From assembly GCF_013372205.1 (NCBI RefSeq), contig NZ_CP053831.1:434001-498000 (forward strand): a DNA stretch of 64,000 bases, in the 5' to 3' direction. Positions within the stretch are counted from its first letter, which is position 1. Each line of letters begins with the position of its first letter. Position numbers and translations under genes: made by a program. The notes beneath the pieces are model-generated. The model did not search any database, was not told the origin of the DNA, and saw only the letters and a program-made list of their open reading frames with translations. Shown piece by piece: positions 9,505 through 25,535 of this stretch. The stretch comes from Campylobacter mucosalis. GTDB lineage: Bacteria > Campylobacterota > Campylobacteria > Campylobacterales > Campylobacteraceae.

Positions 9505-10121
9505 AATTAGTTTTATTTACAAAAAATAATTCATTACAAAGCTTATGGAAGAGCTACAAATTTAATAAAAATCCGACATTTGTTCATAGTCAAGATGAGT
9601 TGATAAAAAATCTAAAAGACCCAAAGGGTGTTATTTTGGGACTTGATGTTGCTGTATTGCCAAATATCAATGCTTTTATTAAAGATTTGCTATCAAAATT
9701 TAGCGATGTTAAAATTTTAGCATTGGCAAATGAGCCAAATTTTATAAACGGCAAACTCCTACTTGCTTATGGCGTTAAAGGGTATGCTAACTCGCACATG
9801 CAAGAGATTCACTTTAATGACGCGGTAAGTACGATCATTAATGGCAATGTTTGGATATATCCTGAGTTTATTCAGCAGATGATTGGCGAGATCGTCGTTT
9901 CTAACGCTCCTGCTAAGAGCAATGACGTTTTTGAGCAACTTAGCGCAAGAGAAAAAGAGATCGCAGAGTTTATCTATAAAGGTATGAGCAACAAAGAAAT
10001 TTCAGAAATTTCTGGGATCACGCTAAGAACGGTTAAGGCTCACACAACAGCGATATATTCAAAAATAGGCGTTAAAGATAGATTGGGACTTGTGTTGTTA
10101 AGACAAAAGCAAGATGCTTAA
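9501..10121 (+). CDS. LuxR-family response-regulator-like transcription factor, atypical receiver
   Basis: DNA-binding regulator of 206 aa. Residues about 1-125 have receiver-like alternation, but the N-terminal acidic pair is missing. The phosphoacceptor region reads VILGLDVAVLPN, so the Asp is absent or shifted. Residues about 140-200 are a clear LuxR/GerE helix-turn-helix (LSAREKEIAEFIYKGMSNKE then LRTVKAHTTAIYSKI). No histidine kinase is next to it. Overlaps of 4 and 8 bases tie it to the unknown gene before and to the second LapG-type gene after. I infer a local regulator of adhesin or secretion genes that may not depend on phosphorylation. Confidence 0.85.
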   Translation: MKLVLFTKNNSLQSLWKSYKFNKNPTFVHSQDELIKNLKDPKGVILGLDVAVLPNINAFIKDLLSKFSDVKILALANEPNFINGKLLLAYGVKGYANSHMQEIHFNDAVSTIINGNVWIYPEFIQQMIGEIVVSNAPAKSNDVFEQLSAREKEIAEFIYKGMSNKEISEISGITLRTVKAHTTAIYSKIGVKDRLGLVLLRQKQDA

Positions 10122-10752
10122 ATCTCTATTTTTATACCTAGTTTTTTTAAATGCTATCGCTTTACAGGCGCTAAATTTTGAGGTGTCATCTGAAAATTTA
10201 AAGGCCTGCAAAGGAGAGCCTCGCTGCCAAAATATACTTAACCACTACTCTAAATTTATGAACAGAATTAAAAACGAAAATTTTAACCGCAAACTAGAGC
10301 TGGTAAATGACTATATCAATACCATTATGCCAAGATATGATAATTTTTATAATACAAATGTCGATATTTGGAGCACTCGCGGAGAATTTTTAAGGCGTGG
10401 CGGTGGAGATTGCGAAGAGTATGCGATAACAAAAAAAGAGAGCTTAAAAGATCTTGGAATTTCAAATCAGCATTGTTTGCTTGTCGTAAAAGAGAAATTC
10501 TCTGGTAGCTATCATATGGTACTTGCCGTTTGGGAAAGCCCTAAAAAGGAGCCACTAATACTTGATAATCTAAGCTTTAAAGTACTACCGCTTTCTAAAA
10601 GATATGATCTGCAACCGACATATTGCCTAAAAGACGGCAAATACTACAAAATCAAAAAAGACGGCATAAATTTAGAGCAACTAAATATCAGAATGGACAC
10701 ATACGAAAAACTGCTCAAAAAAGAGGAAAATGAGATATTTTGGAAACGTTAG
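10114..10752 (+). CDS. LapG-type periplasmic cysteine protease (BTLCP family), copy 2
   Basis: A second transglutaminase-like cysteine proteinase, 212 aa, with a signal peptide (about 1-20). The triad is C100 in GGGDCEEY, H134 in SYHMVLAVW and D151 in LILDN. The calcium-binding D99 and E101 are kept. It has two extra N-terminal Cys (KACKGEPRCQN) absent from copy 1, which may form a disulfide. Identity to copy 1 is low outside the catalytic core, so this is an old paralogue and not a recent duplication. It starts inside the regulator gene (8-base overlap). Its stop overlaps the stop of the convergent gene at 10749. Confidence 0.87.
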   Translation: MLKSLFLYLVFLNAIALQALNFEVSSENLKACKGEPRCQNILNHYSKFMNRIKNENFNRKLELVNDYINTIMPRYDNFYNTNVDIWSTRGEFLRRGGGDCEEYAITKKESLKDLGISNQHCLLVVKEKFSGSYHMVLAVWESPKKEPLILDNLSFKVLPLSKRYDLQPTYCLKDGKYYKIKKDGINLEQLNIRMDTYEKLLKKEENEIFWKR

Positions 10753-10997
10753 TCCTCAATATCTGTTTCGATCTTTTTTAGACTAGCACTTATATTTTTG
10801 CTATTTTCTTCGATAGCAGTTTTGTTTTTCTCTATAAGTGTGCGATTTTTTTCTATCATATTTTTGTTTTGTTTTATGTTATCTCTATTTTGCTCGATTA
10901 GTTTGCTTAGCATATCCATACGCTTTTCATATCTTATCATTAAAAAATATATCGCGTATATAAGCAAAAGTATAACAACCCAAGGTAAGTATTGCAT
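10749..10997 (-). CDS. small membrane-anchored coiled-coil protein
   Basis: An 82 aa protein. One N-terminal membrane helix (MQYLPWVVILLLIYAIYFLM) is followed by a cytoplasmic or periplasmic helix with seven-residue repeats (IEKNRTL, IEKNKTA, IEENSKN) typical of a coiled coil. The ATG at 10997 is chosen because AAGGA lies about 8 bases upstream; the TTG at 11021 would put the ribosome-binding site inside the gene. It converges on the second LapG-type gene with a 4-base overlap of the ends. Function unknown; a scaffold or membrane tether is only a guess. Confidence 0.7.
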   Translation of the reverse strand: MQYLPWVVILLLIYAIYFLMIRYEKRMDMLSKLIEQNRDNIKQNKNMIEKNRTLIEKNKTAIEENSKNISASLKKIETDIED

Positions 10998-11097
10998 ATT
11001 TTCTGTCCTTATTTTTTGCAAATTATATGATTTTAGTTTTTAAAAAAAATTAAAATTTTATATTTTTTAGTTATTTTAGTTTTTTTATAAAAAACCC

Positions 11098-11126
11098 TTG
11101 ACTTTTGTTTTTATTTGAGATATAAT
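11098..11126 (+). promoter_or_regulatory. strong sigma70-type promoter of the tRNA-tuf operon
   Basis: TTGACT (11098-11103), a 17-base spacer and TATAAT (11121-11126) lie about 20 bases before the first tRNA. A near-perfect -35 is uncommon in Campylobacter, so this is probably one of the strongest promoters in the window. It would drive tRNA-Thr, tRNA-Tyr, tRNA-Gly, tRNA-Thr and tuf. Confidence 0.85.
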
Positions 11127-11146
11127 TGACACTTCACTAAAAGGAT

Positions 11147-11222
11147 GCTGGTGTAGCTCAGATGGTAGAGCTACTGCCTTGTAAGCAGTAGGTCGGCGGT
11201 TCGATTCCGTTCACCAGCTCCA
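11147..11222 (+). tRNA. tRNA-Thr (TGT anticodon)
   Basis: A 76-base cloverleaf with encoded CCA. The acceptor stem GCTGGTG pairs with CACCAGC. The anticodon arm ACTGC-CTTGTAA-GCAGT gives TGT, and the T-loop is GGTTCGATTCC. It is first in the tRNA cluster, the same position as thrU before tufB in E. coli. Confidence 0.97.
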
Positions 11223-11276
11223 TTTTCAACAGTGTTTGACCAGAAATACCAATTTTATTTTCATAATATTAAAAAG

Positions 11277-11361
<85 letters not shown>

Positions 11362-11368
11362 GCTATAT

Positions 11369-11445
11369 GCGGGAGTAGCTCAGTTGGCTAGAGCATCAGC
11401 CTTCCAAGCTGAGGGTCGCGGGTTCGAGTCCCGTTTCCCGCTCCA
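11369..11445 (+). tRNA. tRNA-Gly (TCC anticodon)
   Basis: A 77-base cloverleaf with encoded CCA. The acceptor GCGGGAG pairs with TTTCCCGC (one G-U pair). The anticodon arm CAGCC-TTCCAA-GCTG gives TCC. It lies 7 bases after tRNA-Tyr. Confidence 0.96.
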
Positions 11446-11450
11446 ATTTT

Positions 11451-11510
11451 TGGATATTTTAACTGGGAGCTGTAAGAGAGGTTTTTATTTGCTTCAGTTT
11501 TTTATATCCA
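11451..11510 (+). other. 60-base imperfect inverted repeat between tRNA-Gly and tRNA-Thr
   Basis: TGGATAT (11451-11457) pairs with ATATCCA (11504-11510). Inside a T-rich internal loop, AACTG (11461-11465) pairs with CAGTT (11495-11499), extended by a G-T pair and AGC/GCT. The apical loop contains GGTTTTTATTT. The structure would form in the primary tRNA-tuf transcript. It may guide processing or act as an attenuator; the function is unknown. Confidence 0.5.
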
Positions 11511-11573
11511 CATGGTTTTAGTTGAATTGTTAAGTTTTAGGTAAATTTATCGTCTTAGCCAAGCGTTAAAAAC

Positions 11574-11648
<75 letters not shown>

Positions 11649-11720
11649 GGTTACGTTAAATTACAACTTAGACAAGACAAATTCTAGTTTTGAGTTCATA
11701 TCATATTAATGGAGGAAAAG

Positions 11721-12920
11721 ATGGCTAAAGAAAAATTTTCACGTAATAAGCCACACGTAAACATTGGTACCATTGGTCACGTTGACCACGGTAAAACTAC
11801 ATTAACAGCTGCTATTTCTGCTGTTCTTTCAAGAAGAGGTCTTGCTGAGCTTAAAGATTATGATAATATCGATAACGCTCCAGAAGAAAAAGAGCGCGGT
11901 ATTACGATTGCTACTTCACACATTGAGTATGAAACAGAAAATCGCCACTATGCTCACGTTGACTGCCCAGGCCACGCTGACTATGTTAAAAATATGATTA
12001 CTGGTGCTGCTCAAATGGACGGTGCTATCCTAGTTGTTTCAGCAGCTGACGGCCCAATGCCACAAACAAGAGAGCACATCCTACTATCTCGCCAAGTTGG
12101 CGTTCCATACATAGTTGTATTTATGAACAAAGCTGATATGGTTGATGACGCTGAACTTCTTGATCTAGTAGAAATGGAAATAAGAGAGCTTCTAAGCACT
12201 TATGACTTCCCAGGCGATGATACACCTATCATAGCTGGTTCTGCTCTTCAAGCACTAAATGAAGCAAAAGACGGCAAAGACGGCGAGTGGTCAGCAAAAG
12301 TTCTTGAGCTTATGGCTGCTGTTGATAGCTATATCCCAACTCCAGCTCGTGCTACTGATAAAGACTTCCTAATGCCTATCGAGGACGTGTTCTCGATCTC
12401 TGGTCGTGGTACAGTTGTTACAGGTAGAATTGAGAAGGGTGTTGTTAAAGTTGGCGATACAATCGAAATCGTTGGTATACGCGATACTCAAACAACAACA
12501 GTTACTGGTGTTGAGATGTTTAGAAAAGAGATGGATCAAGGCGAGGCTGGCGATAACGTTGGTGTTCTTTTAAGAGGTACTAAGAAAGAAGACGTTGAGC
12601 GTGGTATGGTTCTTGCTAAGCCAAAATCAATCACTCCACATACAAAATTTGAAGGAGAGGTTTATATCCTTACTAAAGATGAAGGTGGTCGCCACACTCC
12701 ATTCTTTAACAATTATAGACCACAATTCTATGTTAGAACAACAGACGTTACAGGTTCTATAACTCTTCCAGAAGGTACTGAGATGGTTATGCCTGGTGAT
12801 AACCTAAAAATTACAGTTGAGCTTATAGCTCCAGTAGCACTTGAAGAAGGTACACGCTTTGCTATCCGTGAGGGTGGTAGAACAGTTGGTTCTGGCGTTG
12901 TATCAAAGATATTAGCTTAA
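11721..12920 (+). CDS. tuf: elongation factor Tu
   Basis: GTPase that carries aminoacyl-tRNA to the ribosome. The G1 motif [16 protein letters not shown] and NKAD are all present, followed by domains II and III. The true start is ATG at 11721 ([12 protein letters not shown], 399 aa). The ATG at 11709 would place the GGAGG ribosome-binding site inside the coding region. It follows four tRNA genes and precedes rpmG, which is the classic tufB order. A hairpin that looks like an attenuator follows the stop. Confidence 0.98.
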   Translation: MAKEKFSRNKPHVNIGTIGHVDHGKTTLTAAISAVLSRRGLAELKDYDNIDNAPEEKERGITIATSHIEYETENRHYAHVDCPGHADYVKNMITGAAQMDGAILVVSAADGPMPQTREHILLSRQVGVPYIVVFMNKADMVDDAELLDLVEMEIRELLSTYDFPGDDTPIIAGSALQALNEAKDGKDGEWSAKVLELMAAVDSYIPTPARATDKDFLMPIEDVFSISGRGTVVTGRIEKGVVKVGDTIEIVGIRDTQTTTVTGVEMFRKEMDQGEAGDNVGVLLRGTKKEDVERGMVLAKPKSITPHTKFEGEVYILTKDEGGRHTPFFNNYRPQFYVRTTDVTGSITLPEGTEMVMPGDNLKITVELIAPVALEEGTRFAIREGGRTVGSGVVSKILA

Positions 12921-12934
12921 TTTAGCATTATTTG

Positions 12935-12961
12935 GTAGAGGGGTTGTTCTCTCTACTTTTT
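12935..12961 (+). terminator. hairpin plus T-run after tuf (attenuator)
   Basis: GTAGAG (12935-12940) pairs with CTCTAC (12951-12956) and the stem extends by G-U and G-C pairs to a short loop, followed by TTTTT. It sits between tuf and rpmG, so it probably lets only part of the tuf transcription pass into rpmG-secE-nusG. Confidence 0.6.
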
Positions 12962-12975
12962 AGAAAAGGAAATTT

Positions 12976-13149
12976 ATGGCAAAAAGTAATAGTAGAGTAA
13001 AAATAGGTCTTAAATGCTCAGAATCTGGTGATATAAACTATACTACAACAAAAAATAGCAAGACAACAACAGAGAAATTAGAGCTTAAGAAGTATTGCCC
13101 TAGACTTAAAAAGCATACAGTTCATAAAGAAGTTAAATTAAAGAGCTAA
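12976..13149 (+). CDS. rpmG: 50S ribosomal protein L33
   Basis: A 57 aa ribosomal protein with L33 features: [20 protein letters not shown] and the end [19 protein letters not shown]. Only two of the four zinc-binding Cys of the C+ form remain (C14 and C43; the partners are E16 and L46 or nearby). It is therefore a C-minus or intermediate form that probably does not bind zinc. The start ATG has AAAAGGAA upstream. It lies between tuf and tRNA-Trp in the conserved order. Confidence 0.95.
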   Translation: MAKSNSRVKIGLKCSESGDINYTTTKNSKTTTEKLELKKYCPRLKKHTVHKEVKLKS

Positions 13150-13165
13150 TTAGGCTATTAGCATT

Positions 13166-13241
13166 AGGGCAATAGCTCCAACGGTAGAGCGCTGGATTCC
13201 AAATCCAATGGTTGGGGGTTCGAATCCCTCTTGCCCTGCCA
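13166..13241 (+). tRNA. tRNA-Trp (CCA anticodon)
   Basis: A 76-base cloverleaf. The acceptor AGGGCAA pairs with TTGCCCT. The anticodon arm TGGAT-TCCAAA-ATCCA gives CCA, and the 3' end is encoded as GCCA. It sits between rpmG and secE, its usual place in this operon. Confidence 0.97.
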
Positions 13242-13255
13242 CTATAAGGTAAAAA

Positions 13256-13435
13256 ATGGAAAAGATAATAAATTATTTAAAGCTTTCAAAACTTGAAATT
13301 TTAAAGGTAATATTTCCTACTAAAGAGCAAGTAAGAAATGCTTTTATAACCGTTTTTATTGTTGTTACTGTTGTATCTCTATTTTTAGCTTTAGTTGATG
13401 CAATTATGTCTTTTTCACTTTCTAAGATTATCTAA
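13256..13435 (+). CDS. secE: preprotein translocase subunit SecE
   Basis: A 59 aa protein with one membrane helix (about residues 30-55, FITVFIVVTVVSLFLALVDA) after an amphipathic segment (LEILKVIFPTKEQVRNAF), the minimal SecE layout. It clamps the SecY channel in the inner membrane. It starts 14 bases after tRNA-Trp and is 11 bases before nusG. Position and topology together make the call firm despite the small size. Confidence 0.95.
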   Translation: MEKIINYLKLSKLEILKVIFPTKEQVRNAFITVFIVVTVVSLFLALVDAIMSFSLSKII

Positions 13436-13446
13436 AAGGGTTATTT

Positions 13447-13977
13447 ATGGCACATAAATGGTATGCTATTCAAACGTATGCAGGAAGTGAAATGGCTGTA
13501 AAAAGAGCCATAGAGAGTATGGCTTTAGATAATGATATAGGCTCTAGAGTCGAGGAAGTTATAGTTCCTACAGAGGATGTGATAGAGATTAAAAACGGAA
13601 AACAAAAGATAAACGAAAGAACACTTTATCCAGGATATGCTTTTGCTCGTCTTGATTTAGATACTGCACTTTGGCATAAAATTCAATCTTTGCCGAAGGT
13701 TGGTAGATTTATCGGAGAGTCTAAAAAGCCGACCCCATTAAGTGATAAAGACATTAATACAATTTTAGAAAAAGTAGAAAAACGTGCTGCGCCTAAACCA
13801 AAAATATTTTTTGAAGATGGCGAGAGTGTTCGTATTACAGAGGGTCCTTTTGCAAACTTTACTGGTATAGTAGAGGAGTATGATATGGTTCACGGAAAGC
13901 TTCGTTTGAATGTTTCCATATTTGGCAGAAGTACACCGGTTGATATTTTATATTCACAAGTTGAGAAGATAATTTAA
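13447..13977 (+). CDS. nusG: transcription termination/antitermination protein NusG
   Basis: A 176 aa factor that binds RNA polymerase and couples it to Rho or to ribosomal protein S10. The N-terminal NGN domain ([20 protein letters not shown]) and the C-terminal KOW domain ([19 protein letters not shown]) are both complete. It lies 11 bases upstream of rplK in the conserved secE-nusG-rplKAJL order. Confidence 0.98.
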   Translation: MAHKWYAIQTYAGSEMAVKRAIESMALDNDIGSRVEEVIVPTEDVIEIKNGKQKINERTLYPGYAFARLDLDTALWHKIQSLPKVGRFIGESKKPTPLSDKDINTILEKVEKRAAPKPKIFFEDGESVRITEGPFANFTGIVEEYDMVHGKLRLNVSIFGRSTPVDILYSQVEKII

Positions 13978-13988
13978 GGAGTAGGTTT

Positions 13989-14414
13989 ATGGCTAAGAAA
14001 GTTATAGGCGAAATAAAATTGCAAATTGCTGCTACAAAAGCAAATCCAAGCCCTCCGGTTGGTCCGGCTCTTGGTCAGCAAGGCGTAAACATAATGGAGT
14101 TTTGTAAGGCTTTTAATGAAAGAACAAAAGATATGGCAGGTTTTAACATTCCTGTTGTTATCACTGTTTATGCTGATAGAAGTTTTACATTTATCACAAA
14201 ACAACCACCTGCGACAGACCTTATAAAAAAGGCTGCTGGAATTTCAAAAGGTACTGATAACCCTTTGAAAAATAAAGTTGGTAAAATCACAAAAGCTCAA
14301 ATTTTAGAGATAGTTGAGCGTAAAATTGTTGATTTAAACACAAACGACAAAGAGCAAGCTGCTAAAATTATAGCTGGTTCTGCTCGTTCAATGGGTGTCG
14401 AGGTTATAGACTAA
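13989..14414 (+). CDS. rplK: 50S ribosomal protein L11
   Basis: A 141 aa protein of the GTPase-associated centre. The N-terminus carries the Pro-rich [20 protein letters not shown] segment, where thiostrepton resistance mutations are known, and the C-terminal rRNA-binding domain ends [16 protein letters not shown] lies upstream of the ATG. A 60-base spacer with a hairpin separates it from rplA. Confidence 0.98.
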   Translation: MAKKVIGEIKLQIAATKANPSPPVGPALGQQGVNIMEFCKAFNERTKDMAGFNIPVVITVYADRSFTFITKQPPATDLIKKAAGISKGTDNPLKNKVGKITKAQILEIVERKIVDLNTNDKEQAAKIIAGSARSMGVEVID

Positions 14415-14422
14415 TACCTTTA

Positions 14423-14448
14423 CCGCCAGGTTGATATTCAGAAGGCGG
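14423..14448 (+). promoter_or_regulatory. hairpin in the rplK-rplA spacer
   Basis: CCGCC (14423-14427) pairs with GGCGG (14444-14448) around a 16-base loop, ending 26 bases before the rplA start. L1 represses its own operon by binding mRNA in other bacteria, usually upstream of rplK. This could be a site for L1, but no specific L1-site consensus was verified. Confidence 0.35.
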
Positions 14449-14474
14449 AAGCACGTTTTAATGCGGAGAGATTA

Positions 14475-15176
14475 ATGGGAAAGACTACAAAAAGATTTCA
14501 AGAATTATTAAAAAAAGTTGATGATAACAAAATTTATAGTTTATCAGAAGCCATAGATACAGTTAAGACTTTGGCATCTGCGAAATTTGATGAAACAGTT
14601 GAGATAGCTCTTAAACTAAATGTTGATCCAAGACACGCAGATCAAATGGTTCGCGGTTCTGTTATATTACCAGCTGGAACAGGTAAAAAAGTTCGTGTTG
14701 CTGTTATCGCAAAAGACGCTAAAGCTGATGAGGCTAAGGCTGCTGGTGCTGATTTGGTTGGAGCTGAGGACATTATAGATGATGTTCAAAAAGGTATTAT
14801 AAATTTCGATGTCCTTATCGCTACTCCTAATCTAATGGGTGTGTTAGGCAAAGCGGCTCGTATATTAGGACCAAAGGGTCTTATGCCAAACCCAAAAACC
14901 GGAACAGTTACTATGGACGTTGCACAAGCTGTTAATAACGCAAAGAGCGGTCAGGTAAATTTCCGTGTAGATAAGCAAGGAAATATCCACGCAGGTCTTG
15001 GCAAAGTAAGCTTTAGCAAAGAGCAACTTAATGAAAACGTGTCAGCATTTATTAAGGCTATAAATAAACATAAACCAGCTGCCGCAAAAGGTAGATATGT
15101 AAAAAATGCTAGATTATCGCTAACTATGAGCCCATCTATCGCTCTTGACACTCAAGAGGTTATGGATCTAAAATAA
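14475..15176 (+). CDS. rplA: 50S ribosomal protein L1
   Basis: A 233 aa protein of the L1 stalk, with the signature region around [20 protein letters not shown] and [15 protein letters not shown]. It is typical in length and position. The start ATGGGAAAG has GGAGAG 8 bases upstream. A strong terminator-like hairpin follows the stop directly. Confidence 0.98.
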   Translation: MGKTTKRFQELLKKVDDNKIYSLSEAIDTVKTLASAKFDETVEIALKLNVDPRHADQMVRGSVILPAGTGKKVRVAVIAKDAKADEAKAAGADLVGAEDIIDDVQKGIINFDVLIATPNLMGVLGKAARILGPKGLMPNPKTGTVTMDVAQAVNNAKSGQVNFRVDKQGNIHAGLGKVSFSKEQLNENVSAFIKAINKHKPAAAKGRYVKNARLSLTMSPSIALDTQEVMDLK

Positions 15177-15178
15177 TC

Positions 15179-15204
15179 AAAAGAGCCTTAAGTGGCTCTT
15201 TTTT
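15179..15204 (+). terminator. terminator/attenuator between rplA and rplJ
   Basis: AAAAGAGCC (15179-15187) pairs with GGCTCTTTT (15194-15202) around TTAAGT, and the run of T continues to 15204. This is a good intrinsic terminator, starting 3 bases after the rplA stop. Since rplJL must be made in excess of rplKA, it probably works as a partial terminator, with a second promoter or readthrough for rplJ. Confidence 0.7.
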
Positions 15205-15206
15205 AA

Positions 15207-15301
15207 GATAAAAATTTAGGTTTAAGTTTGTAAGCTTAAATTTTTATCTTAGATTAGAGATAGCGGAGGCCTTTGGGCTTAATTGATTCGACCCTCTCTG
15301 C
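15207..15301 (+). promoter_or_regulatory. structured rplJ leader (candidate L10/L12 autoregulatory element)
   Basis: Two hairpins lie between the rplA terminator and rplJ. The first has a 12-bp perfect stem, GATAAAAATTTA (15207-15218) with TAAATTTTTATC (15237-15248), extended inside by GTTTA/TAAGC. The second pairs GCGGAG (15263-15268) with CTCTGC (15296-15301) and GGG (15275-15277) with CCC (15292-15294), giving an asymmetric internal loop. Leaders with such a loop bind L10-L12 in other bacteria. The link is inference from position and shape. Confidence 0.45.
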
Positions 15302-15330
15302 TTGAAATCACTGGTCGGAAAGGAGAAGAC

Positions 15331-15816
15331 GTGACACGTAACGAAAAATCTGAAGTTATAGCTAAACTAGAAAGCGAATTTAAAAATGCACAAGCTATTG
15401 TTGTTTGTGATTATCGTGGTCTTAGTGTTAAAAAACTTGAAGCTTTAAGAAATGCCGCAAGAGAGCAAAACGTTAAAGTTCAGGTTGTTAAAAATACATT
15501 AGCTAAAATTGCTCTTAAGAACGTAGAGAAAGAAGGAATGGATCTTAAAGATACAAACATCTATGTTTGGGGCGAAGATCAGCTAAGTGTAACTAAGGTT
15601 GTTGCTAAATTTGAAGAGACGAATCAAGATCTATTCAAAATTAAAATAGCACATATTGAAGGTGAAGTTGCAAGTGTTGAAAAAGTTAAAGCTCTATCTA
15701 AAATGCCTAGTCGTGATGAGCTTATTGCAATGCTTTTGCAGGTTTGGAATGCGCCAATTCAAAATTTCACAATTGGATTAAATGCGCTTAAAGAGAAAAA
15801 AGAACAATCAGCATAA
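15331..15816 (+). CDS. rplJ: 50S ribosomal protein L10
   Basis: A 161 aa base of the L12 stalk. The start chosen is GTG at 15331 ([17 protein letters not shown]), with AAAGGAGAAGAC directly upstream. The in-frame extension to 15283 runs through the leader hairpin and would not be part of the family's normal N-terminus. The C-terminal helix that binds L12 dimers ([20 protein letters not shown]) is present. It lies 18 bases upstream of rplL. Confidence 0.96.
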   Translation: MTRNEKSEVIAKLESEFKNAQAIVVCDYRGLSVKKLEALRNAAREQNVKVQVVKNTLAKIALKNVEKEGMDLKDTNIYVWGEDQLSVTKVVAKFEETNQDLFKIKIAHIEGEVASVEKVKALSKMPSRDELIAMLLQVWNAPIQNFTIGLNALKEKKEQSA

Positions 15817-15834
15817 TAATAAAAGGATAATAAA

Positions 15835-16209
15835 ATGGCAATTACAAAAGCAGATGTATTAGAGTTTATCTCTAATCTTTCAGTGTTAGAGCTTTCAGAA
15901 CTTGTAAAAGAGTTTGAAGAGAAATTTGGCGTTAGTGCAGCTCCTGTAATGGTAGCTGGTGTTGGCGGTGGTGCAGCGGCTGAAGCAGCTGAAGAAAAAA
16001 CTGAATTTAATATCGTTTTACTTGATGGTGGCGATAAGAAAATTAATGTTATTAAAGTTGTTCGTGCTCTTACTGGTCTTGGTCTTAAAGAGGCTAAAGA
16101 CGCAGTTGAGCAAACTCCTTCTGTTCTTAAAGAGGGCGTTAGCAAAGACGAAGCAGAAGCTGCTAAAAAAGAGCTTGAAGAAGCTGGTGCAAAAGTCGAA
16201 CTTAAATAA
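15835..16209 (+). CDS. rplL: 50S ribosomal protein L7/L12
   Basis: A 124 aa stalk protein with an N-terminal dimer domain, an Ala-rich hinge ([12 protein letters not shown]) and a C-terminal domain ending [11 protein letters not shown], which recruits translation factors. AAAGGATAAT lies upstream of the ATG. A strong hairpin-terminator follows before rpoB. Confidence 0.98.
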   Translation: MAITKADVLEFISNLSVLELSELVKEFEEKFGVSAAPVMVAGVGGGAAAEAAEEKTEFNIVLLDGGDKKINVIKVVRALTGLGLKEAKDAVEQTPSVLKEGVSKDEAEAAKKELEEAGAKVELK

Positions 16210-16240
16210 TTTCATTTTTATTGAAATTAATAAAACTTAT

Positions 16241-16266
16241 GAGAGAGCTAATGCTCTCTCCTTTTT
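16241..16266 (+). terminator. attenuator between rplL and rpoB
   Basis: A perfect 8-bp stem, GAGAGAGC (16241-16248) with GCTCTCTC (16253-16260), around TAAT, is followed by CTTTTT. The rplL-rpoB junction carries a partial terminator in E. coli too. This one probably lowers rpoBC expression relative to the ribosomal proteins. Confidence 0.75.
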
Positions 16267-16285
16267 AAATTTTAGATGCCATTAA

Positions 16286-24971
<8,686 letters not shown>

Positions 24972-24974
24972 AAT

Positions 24975-24994
24975 TTGGGGCATTTTTGCCCCAA
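24975..24994 (+). terminator. hairpin after rpoC
   Basis: TTGGGGCA (24975-24982) pairs perfectly with TGCCCCAA (24987-24994) around TTTT, 4 bases after the rpoC stop. The T-run behind it is poor (CTCTAGTTTG), so termination may be partial. It probably ends the rpo operon and separates it from the accessory genes that follow. Confidence 0.65.
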
Positions 24995-25018
24995 CTCTAG
25001 TTTGTATTAAGGAAAATT

Positions 25019-25405
25019 TTGAAAAATTTCGATTTAGGACTGCTTTTTATTAGACTTGGGCTTGGTGTTATGCTTATTATGCACGGCATAGCAAAATTGC
25101 TAAATGGTGTTGGTTTTGTAAAGTCACTTTTGCTAAAGGTTGGACTACCAGAATTTATTGCGTATTTTGCATATCTTGGCGAGGTTGTGGCGCCTGTTAT
25201 GCTTATTCTTGGAATTTATGTGCGTTTTGGATCTGTTTTGATTTTAGGAACTTGCTTTACGATACTATGGTTGTTCTTTGCTCCAGACCTTTTTGCTCTT
25301 ACATCACATGGCGGTTTTAAGGCAGAGATTGTGTATCTATATATATCTATGGCTCTTTGTTTGCTTCTTAGTGGTAGCGGAAGATATGCGATAAAGCGTG
25401 ATTAG
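25019..25405 (+). CDS. DoxX-family membrane protein
   Basis: A 128 aa inner-membrane protein with four membrane helices and the DoxX opening pattern LGLLFIRLGLGVMLIMHGIA, followed by GLPEFIAYFAYLGEVVAPVM. DoxX proteins are linked to redox or sulfur stress in other bacteria, but the function of this one is not established. The start is TTG at 25019 with AAGGAAAA just upstream. It stands alone between rpoC and the nhaC-iadA pair, which have their own spacer. Confidence 0.85.
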   Translation: MKNFDLGLLFIRLGLGVMLIMHGIAKLLNGVGFVKSLLLKVGLPEFIAYFAYLGEVVAPVMLILGIYVRFGSVLILGTCFTILWLFFAPDLFALTSHGGFKAEIVYLYISMALCLLLSGSGRYAIKRD

Positions 25406-25535
25406 AATTTATGCTTACGTGTTACAATTCTTAACTACGCTTTATAAATTTAAAATAATAAATTTTAGATTTAAAATTCTTTTATTATAAAAATAATAAA
25501 TTCCTTATTAGTGATTTTACTTTAAGGAGATTATT
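25406..25535 (+). other. AT-rich spacer before the antiporter gene
   Basis: 130 bases of almost pure A and T runs. Several weak -10-like strings occur (for example TATAAA at about 25486), but I cannot choose one as the promoter. AAGGAGA at 25524-25530 is the ribosome-binding site of the next gene. Confidence 0.5.

Noticed and set aside
11709-11720. ATG upstream of tuf giving MEEK extension
   Set aside because: It would bury the GGAGG ribosome-binding site in the gene; MAKEKF is the family N-terminus.
15759-16145. 128-codon minus-strand frame across rplJ end and rplL
   Set aside because: Antisense shadow of the Ala-rich L7/L12 hinge; no start signal.
25406-25535. AT-rich spacer as a replication origin or insertion remnant
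   Set aside because: No DnaA boxes, repeats or transposase fragments seen; it is ordinary AT-rich intergenic sequence.
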